This document shows positions 55,101-58,833 of a stretch of 58,833 bases of DNA, in pieces. The position numbers and the translations under genes are program-made. The notes beneath the pieces are model-generated. The model was given only the letters and a program-made list of their open reading frames with translations. It had not been told where the DNA came from and did no database searches. The stretch comes from CAZISM01 sp964541895 (GTDB lineage Bacteria; Zhuqueibacterota; Zhuqueibacteria; Residuimicrobiales; Residuimicrobiaceae): positions 1 through 58,833 of the forward strand of contig CAZISM010000019.1 of the NCBI GenBank assembly GCA_964541895.1, read 5' to 3'. The stretch's first letter is position 1. Each line of letters opens with the position of its first letter.

Positions 55101-58100
55101 CCAAGCGCAGCGTATTGTTGCCGTTGTTGGCCACGACCATATTGACGTTCCACGCCCGCGTTTGTCCGGCGGTAACCAGATCCGTGCTGCTGCTCATGGT
55201 CTGAATGGTCATGGTCCGGGCAGAACCGATATTGGTGCTGTTGTTGCTGGTCTGGCTTTGGGTCTCGTAGGCGATGCCGTTCTCATCGCCCTTGAGGGTG
55301 AATTTGGGGAAATAATCGCCGGGCAGAAATCCGCTGGGGATGGGATTAAGTGTAAAAAAAAGATTGGTGCCGGCCAGGCCGGTCAGCGTTAACCCAAAGG
55401 CCGGATCCAGCCGGGCGGAATAGTTGTTGAGACCGTCGGTGAACTCGATTTTGGTCCCGACCGGATCGAGCACAACGCTGGAGCCGCCGGTATTGTTCAC
55501 CAGCACCTGATAGCGCACCACGTCCCCGGGTGACACATATACCGGCTGCAAAGAACGCGGCTGCAGAGTGATCTGCGCTTTGCTTTGAATCGTGATCTCG
55601 TCACGTTGGCCCAGCGCTGTGGCCTGGACAGAGATCCCTTTGGCGCGATTGGATTCAGTGGCGGTGATCTGACTGATGACGTTGAAGGTTCCGGTCTTGA
55701 CCCCGGCGGATTTCAACTTGAAAACAAGACTGTCCCTGGTGCCCGCTTTTAACACGCGGGTGCCGCTGCCACTCAAACCGCCGGGCAAGAGAAAATAGTA
55801 ATCCGCCAGTTGTCCCAGCGTATCATATAATTTGACATAGCTTTTTAAAGAATCGGCGAGATCGATGACTACATCGGAACCGCCGGCCTGATTGCTGACG
55901 TGCACCGTCACCCACCAGTTGGTGCGCGTCTGCGTCACCGGTTTGCGCGAAACCCGCACGCGGTCGATAACGAAATTCGAAGCGCTCTGCAACAGCACGG
56001 AAGCCCGGACGGCTGCGGTAGAGGTATGCGTCGTATCTTTGGCGCTGTTATTGACCCGGTAGCCGATCTTGCTGTCCAGCGTCAGCGTGCCGGGCGTGCC
56101 GGCGCCGGTCTGTTTTACTTTATACAGCAACGTGTCGATCTGGCCGGCTTTGAGTTGATCCGTGGCTTTCTGCAAACGGGTAGGCCGTTCCAGCTTGAGG
56201 ATTTTCGGCAACGGCACCAGGTCGGTTTTAAGCGAATCAAACTGGACAGTCACATCGCTGCCGCCGCTGTTTTCCACCACCACCGCCACTTTCCACTCAT
56301 AGGTGTTGTCGTTGAGCGTCACCGAAGATTGTGAGGCTAGAATTTTGCTGACGCGCACATTTTGTGGCGTCTGAAGTTCAACGCTGCCGGATGCATCGTT
56401 GACGTATAGTCCCTCGGTCGACTCTACACGCGTCTGTATGGTGACCACGCCGGTGGCGGCGCCGGTCTTGGTGATGACAAAGGGAATGTGCTTGGTTTCG
56501 CCGCCGTTCAAACTATAGCCACCTTCTACAAAGGTAGTGGGCTGAGTGATGGTGAAACCGCCGGTATAGTCCGTTTGTCCCTGACGAAATTTTATGTAGG
56601 TTTTTGCCGCGTTGAAAGAGAGCGTAACAGCGGAAGAGCTGGTGTTCTTTACTTCAACGTGGACCGTCCAGGGTGCGGTCTGGCCTTGTGTGACTGTAGA
56701 CCGCGATGGGGTTATCGCCGATACTTGCAATATGGCCGCTTCGCGGGTTGTGAAAGAATCAACTCCGCCGCGCAACGAGTAGCTCTTGCCGGAATTTTCA
56801 TCCGTATAATTTATGATCTGGTAGACATAGACGATGCCGGGCGTGGCCTGATTGGCGGCCGAAATATAATAACTCAACCGCGTCGTCGAGCCGCCGATCA
56901 GTTGGCTGACATTGGTGGCATAGGGTACCACCGAGTATGAAGAAGAGACATCGGTGGTGTTGTTGAGCAAAAACTGCAAAGAGGTGGAGCTCCATTTCGC
57001 CGTTGCGGTATTGCTGTTCGCGCCATTGAGCAGATCGCACTCTACTGTTATGCCGCCCTGTCCCTGTTTGATTTCGTCGGCCAGGACCCGCAACGCCTGC
57101 GCCTGCAGACTGGCGCTGTTCTGCACCTGCCAGGCGTGGGTGTTACTGGTGCCGGCACCGTTGTCGGACATGGTCATGGTATCGATCTTGCCGGAGACAA
57201 ATCCGTCGATGGTTAGGCTGGACAAGGTGGCGTCTTCGCCGACCTGCACGTTGAATTGCAGGGTAGCCACGCTGCCGGCAGGAACCGAGGTAAGCCCGTC
57301 GGTGCGGCTTACCGCATAATCGGAATTATAGGAGGTGCTGCCGATCAAAAAGTTCAAACCGGCTTGCAGTGCGGTCAGCGACTTGGTGGCGTTGTTCTGG
57401 ACCTCCATCATAACCACAGCGTTCTGCTGGCCGCGGCTGACTTTGGTTTTTTCGCTGTAAATTCTCTTGATGATGATCGAACTGACTTCGATGGACTTTG
57501 AGCCCTGGATGGTCGGGCTATCCACATCACGCACCACCATGGTTTGCGTGCCGGGTGTGTTCAAACGAAAATTGGCGTTGCTGAAGGTATGGCTGCCGTT
57601 ATCGGCCGGCAGGTATTGATAGGGATTGGCCTGGCCATTTAAAAAATAGGCGCTCGCATCGGTGGCGGAAAAATAGATCCGGCCGGTATAGTTGGTTTTA
57701 AGATTGCCGAACGGATCATACGCTTTCACCGTAACGGCAGCGGGGAAAAATTGGCCGGCAGCAATTTGTGTCGGTGCACCCGCGATGTCAAAATAGGCCA
57801 GGTCGCCGGCCAGCACGGTGATGGTGCTGGTGGTGCGCACGATGGACGAGTTGCTCTGTACTGTGCCGCGCAGCGTTGTCCCTTCGGCGCGTACCAGCAC
57901 CTGCGCCGCCGAGCCGGCGCCGTTGACCACAGCTATGTTGGTCAATGTGGCTGAGCTGTTCTGGTTTGGTGCCGGATTAGCGCCGGAAGCGGCTGTCACC
58001 ACGATAGTGCCGTTGGCCAGATTGTTATACGAGTCGCGGGCGCTGCTGACGTTCAGGCTAAATTGTTTGCCGGCAATTTGGGTAGAACCGACTTCCAAAG

Positions 58101-58833
58101 TAAAACCGGCAATGGCAGCGGCTTGCACCAGGATGACCGGGCTCGTCACCGTCGCCAGAGTGCCGCTGTGCGCCGTAACGGTCTGCTGGCCACTGGTTTT
58201 CAGCAAAAAGTCGCTGCCTGGAAATGTAAAACGGCCGTTGCTCAACAGCTTTTGATTTCCGCTATGATAGGTCAGTACCGCCTGAGCATCGGAGCTGGTA
58301 AAGTAGACGCTGCCGCTGTAATCGGTTTTCAGGTTTCCATAGGCATCCAGGATCGACACGCGTACGCTGTCAACGCCGAAATTTCCGCCGGCTGTCAATT
58401 GCGTCGGATAGGCCGGCACTCCCGCCATCTGCATGGCATTGGCCACTGCCGGCTGCACAAGCAGGGCGACGGTGTTTTTCGTCACCGCGCCGCAACTGGT
58501 CTGCAGCTGCAGATTGGATTCGGCTTTGAACAATTTGGCGATGGCGGAACCGGAGCCGTTAACAACCGTCACCGCACCGAGCACCGGTGCCACACCATTG
58601 GCCGACTTGTGATTGTTGGCGTCGTCGGTAAAAGCGACCGCCACGGTACCATTGGCCGGATTACCGGCATTGTCGACCGCGTTGGCGATGGCGATGGAAA
58701 ATACCGTTCCTGCGGTAAGCACACTGCTGCCGCCGTTGACCGTGACGGTGTAATCTTTGATGGTTGCGGCCGTTACGGTGATGGGCTCGGTGGTGTCCGC
58801 CACCGCGCTGGTGGTCTCTTTCACCCAGATTCG
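49141..58833 (-). CDS. Giant repetitive secreted protein with type-IX-like C-terminal module, N-terminus beyond window
   Basis: At least 3231 residues, cut at the right edge. The visible N-terminal part has Ig-like (invasin-like) repeats; AYGNLKTDYSGSVYFTSSDA and FGNLKTNYTGRIYFSATDAS are two copies about 200 residues apart. The middle consists of some 15 to 20 CARDB-like beta-sandwich repeats of 120-180 residues with recurring TRGQxxPWTVxVxVKN and NxGxxxV blocks. The last 110 residues hold FLNYPNPFGTSSRPETKLVY, VKIKIFTLTGDLVYEF and VMSGVYLAYL, a FlgD/type IX sorting-like module. It is expected at the cell surface or outside. The adjacent PorV-like gene supports type IX-type export. Confidence 0.88.
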   Translation of the reverse strand, partial: RIWVKETTSAVADTTEPITVTAATIKDYTVTVNGGSSVLTAGTVFSIAIANAVDNAGNPANGTVAVAFTDDANNHKSANGVAPVLGAVTVVNGSGSAIAKLFKAESNLQLQTSCGAVTKNTVALLVQPAVANAMQMAGVPAYPTQLTAGGNFGVDSVRVSILDAYGNLKTDYSGSVYFTSSDAQAVLTYHSGNQKLLSNGRFTFPGSDFLLKTSGQQTVTAHSGTLATVTSPVILVQAAAIAGFTLEVGSTQIAGKQFSLNVSSARDSYNNLANGTIVVTAASGANPAPNQNSSATLTNIAVVNGAGSAAQVLVRAEGTTLRGTVQSNSSIVRTTSTITVLAGDLAYFDIAGAPTQIAAGQFFPAAVTVKAYDPFGNLKTNYTGRIYFSATDASAYFLNGQANPYQYLPADNGSHTFSNANFRLNTPGTQTMVVRDVDSPTIQGSKSIEVSSIIIKRIYSEKTKVSRGQQNAVVMMEVQNNATKSLTALQAGLNFLIGSTSYNSDYAVSRTDGLTSVPAGSVATLQFNVQVGEDATLSSLTIDGFVSGKIDTMTMSDNGAGTSNTHAWQVQNSASLQAQALRVLADEIKQGQGGITVECDLLNGANSNTATAKWSSTSLQFLLNNTTDVSSSYSVVPYATNVSQLIGGSTTRLSYYISAANQATPGIVYVYQIINYTDENSGKSYSLRGGVDSFTTREAAILQVSAITPSRSTVTQGQTAPWTVHVEVKNTSSSAVTLSFNAAKTYIKFRQGQTDYTGGFTITQPTTFVEGGYSLNGGETKHIPFVITKTGAATGVVTIQTRVESTEGLYVNDASGSVELQTPQNVRVSKILASQSSVTLNDNTYEWKVAVVVENSGGSDVTVQFDSLKTDLVPLPKILKLERPTRLQKATDQLKAGQIDTLLYKVKQTGAGTPGTLTLDSKIGYRVNNSAKDTTHTSTAAVRASVLLQSASNFVIDRVRVSRKPVTQTRTNWWVTVHVSNQAGGSDVVIDLADSLKSYVKLYDTLGQLADYYFLLPGGLSGSGTRVLKAGTRDSLVFKLKSAGVKTGTFNVISQITATESNRAKGISVQATALGQRDEITIQSKAQITLQPRSLQPVYVSPGDVVRYQVLVNNTGGSSVVLDPVGTKIEFTDGLNNYSARLDPAFGLTLTGLAGTNLFFTLNPIPSGFLPGDYFPKFTLKGDENGIAYETQSQTSNNSTNIGSARTMTIQTMSSSTDLVTAGQTRAWNVNMVVANNGNNTLRLDANQLSFYRTEEDISTRFTVVKPVTFTNGSVYLRGKTSQTLTFAINNVNAAAPTGIIMISGKVTLTDSARVTQTYSDETKQGNSAYVTVQAPGVLQVTHIRASQSKVTRGQNVPWTIGVGVKNTGESKLEVIPSGANSQLQFSKGNLLFTVVAPSRLFSRSNLQLAGGEEDSLLYTVQSISSAMAVLGPCQIGAKLEALELNSNISRTAQSTSSATITVQDSARVRLDSLLVTLPEDSTVNTGQRFYIKAKVTNVGNGETVQAAAVQIFSQEGLSTFPGTLGALARVDTLIAGQSKWTHPGVLVEAAHFEQGSVSEHFRSKIIEAISDNTRGPVTIMPAVHAADTSKTIHIQKPGVLSLLSVSTSADTIPSGSNIPWYIRVLVRNDGQGRLLLNAPQPGDILVSLAGYAIEAPLLTLEQQRLDGGEALELLYTVQTTGPNSGSLTLTAVIRGQDVNDTSRDPVQATGQKQLLVATTSRVRIAKTVISPDVNRVDDQGIVHVNTRQSFRIVVEVKNDGGQNLRDVRVGMLPSISSFINGNERLIRSLPIGETSTVYFDMKADSVQNLTGETLSSFIKEAIGQDGSQARVLPAMDSLAMAKIYNPAQLLILNTRNLTASTAQKVSFNQPFAVEVVVKNLGSEPVENVSLLLTPDVADGVTINKATLAIPGIIAGDDTGKVVFSLTALPREGRVNLTAGMVGSKGLNEGQAATVQTAGQVNTTYADIETNARLEILRVFTSVEDINAGDNTSNWRINVEVLNAGQSALALTEVNSSNIVIRTDGIVDANYKITPVSLVRAGGFTLPGGSSSDTLYYVVTKNGDLAGQAEITVRLQGYDVNLGAPTPQNIQTAVGKDTISVNSVSWVRIDQTLARKRINDGRGNWLVNRGQSFDALVVVEASELGGADSVKVELKSNGASLIVPAYVYVIPRINRASKDTARFTVTADASWSQKLPEKSELLSARIASAKALGSLLNAQVRSPRRDSDAQLSLRIQNPARLQVDLSLQAAKDSILTAKQEFYVKVKVLNLGSAPVDTGQLQLRIPANFTLLAAAGITGNTRSFYLNESEPIAVDSFRVRAPESESLRDLLIAEITRTPNDLNSGAATPLVAAGKDSVKVSTLFSELRLSNTRITSPNGALDGELSTAQDVVFETYISGTRNLQSIKVALEVPVGMTYEYLTSREVTVTTTPTTVQWNLRTPTLPQLNHKIYVRAQGQSVLGSQTYVDSIAIKGLVRRASVHLDYLKMILPNGTTQTGSAVFVKNKEATLTTRVLNYGSAAVQSGYLKLRVLQSGFTIVNGDSIQAFTIDKDVEWKVRAPNYVSSERAIRAEIVTIPVDVNTGKPADVSNKQSDIFVSVVEQGSITINSLAISSPAGARSDTLSTEQTFDIKASISTQRVKDNVSAKLVFSNSDYKISQPDVRVPTGLNKEIIWTVKAPADSTVGLPDSYYVIVTATDERTDDAINARSIDKKVRTRPRTTFWLEPRLAYPLGLTDQVSTGQEFNIQVFIRHQGAPYTYGSKDTFSVEINKPLGFSSREGSLLGGRTHPIWHLSAPVTKPTGFSTFLFTFRNVPLDRYSGEKAAVRNESISFTIQVVKQAEMELVATLSDTATVTYAPIRTGSIFNVRGFLRNIGEAGTSGSPNMSFSLPANYTLLKKSGKDTILWQLRAPASPSDTPDTLKVKLFRPWPTDKLSLRPVLIAKDTLAFIVVKRESGMLLVREETPKPARTYIKGAVNLAMLGLSFRNKDISLNSRSVIDTLRLTFRDRKGNDIKAGDVVSRIVAQKTDDGKILAEMSSIPGKADIRLDFKSLHADTIKDSDDFRFQILVDVLDNPVVPDFGVAIDSAAAIVAKDAFSSNRLVLADSLGRRLSYLGYQSGAVVLVDQDLEKSFLNYPNPFGTSSRPETKLVYFLKNASDVKIKIFTLTGDLVYEFNYDQASYPKQTAAGLHDGDVTWNGRNGRGHRVMSGVYLAYLTTDEGGVALTKIAVIR

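Noticed and set aside
49141..58833. DNA-level repeats in the giant gene as a CRISPR-like array
   Set aside because: The repetition is at protein level, with diverged DNA and long irregular periods; no short direct repeats with uniform spacers occur anywhere in the window.

Overview
The window is a scaffold from an uncultured bacterium. It contains a 100-N gap at 2649-2748. The gene content points to a diderm of the Fibrobacteres-Chlorobi-Bacteroidetes (FCB) superphylum, for example a KSB1-like lineage; this is inference. The supporting genes are a PorV/PorQ-type outer-membrane barrel, a very large secreted protein with a C-terminal NYPNPF / FlgD-like sorting module, a mitochondrial-type EF-G, a cyanobacterial-type GlgC and several lipoprotein or beta-barrel proteins. 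Genes are dense, and most have clear Shine-Dalgarno sites. The readable promoters share TTGnnn-N17-TA(T/C)ATT.

Layout. 1-2.9 kb: end of an RND efflux pump, a PiT phosphate transporter, and a repeat-rich intergenic stretch ending at the assembly gap. 2.9-11 kb: transketolase, a PAS histidine kinase with its sigma-54 activator, YjbQ and a helical protein. 9.0-17.7 kb, minus strand: a compact seven-gene unit running sugar-1-kinase-like GHMP protein, GalU-like nucleotidyltransferase, FakA-FakB fusion, PlsY, RNase Z, EamA transporter and GAF/HD-GYP protein. 18-20.8 kb: SDR plus FAD-dependent oxidoreductase. 20.8-29.7 kb: glgC, divergent from an operon of tandem GT2 glycosyltransferase, GlmM-like mutase, DeoC, LEA lipoprotein, two membrane proteins and MscS. 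29.8-33.3 kb: EF-G, a RecA/KaiC-like ATPase, a thioredoxin-like [2Fe-2S] ferredoxin and tRNA-Arg. 33.3-36.4 kb: envelope proteins. 36.4-42.3 kb: a translation cluster of glnS, tRNA-Gln, gltX and two tRNA-Ser, then dprA and obg.

The most unusual region is 42.4-58.8 kb, a minus-strand gene row of four. It runs from a >3200-residue repetitive surface protein with a type-IX-like C-terminal module, to a PorV-like barrel fused to TPRs, to a 1284-residue membrane protein, to a STAS antagonist. The 1284-residue protein carries an RsbW-like kinase, a sensor, a SpoIIE-type phosphatase, a helix-turn-helix region and TPRs in one chain. The STAS gene has its own near-consensus promoter, and its C-terminal extension resembles a domain inside the kinase-phosphatase. 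This looks like a self-contained partner-switching circuit tied to surface-protein export, with no sigma factor gene in view.

A second theme is lipid and envelope supply. The FakAB fusion should make acyl-phosphate, which is the donor used by the adjacent PlsY. The sugar-kinase-like protein heading the same unit has lost the catalytic Asp and the phosphate-loop serines of its family, so its activity is doubtful.
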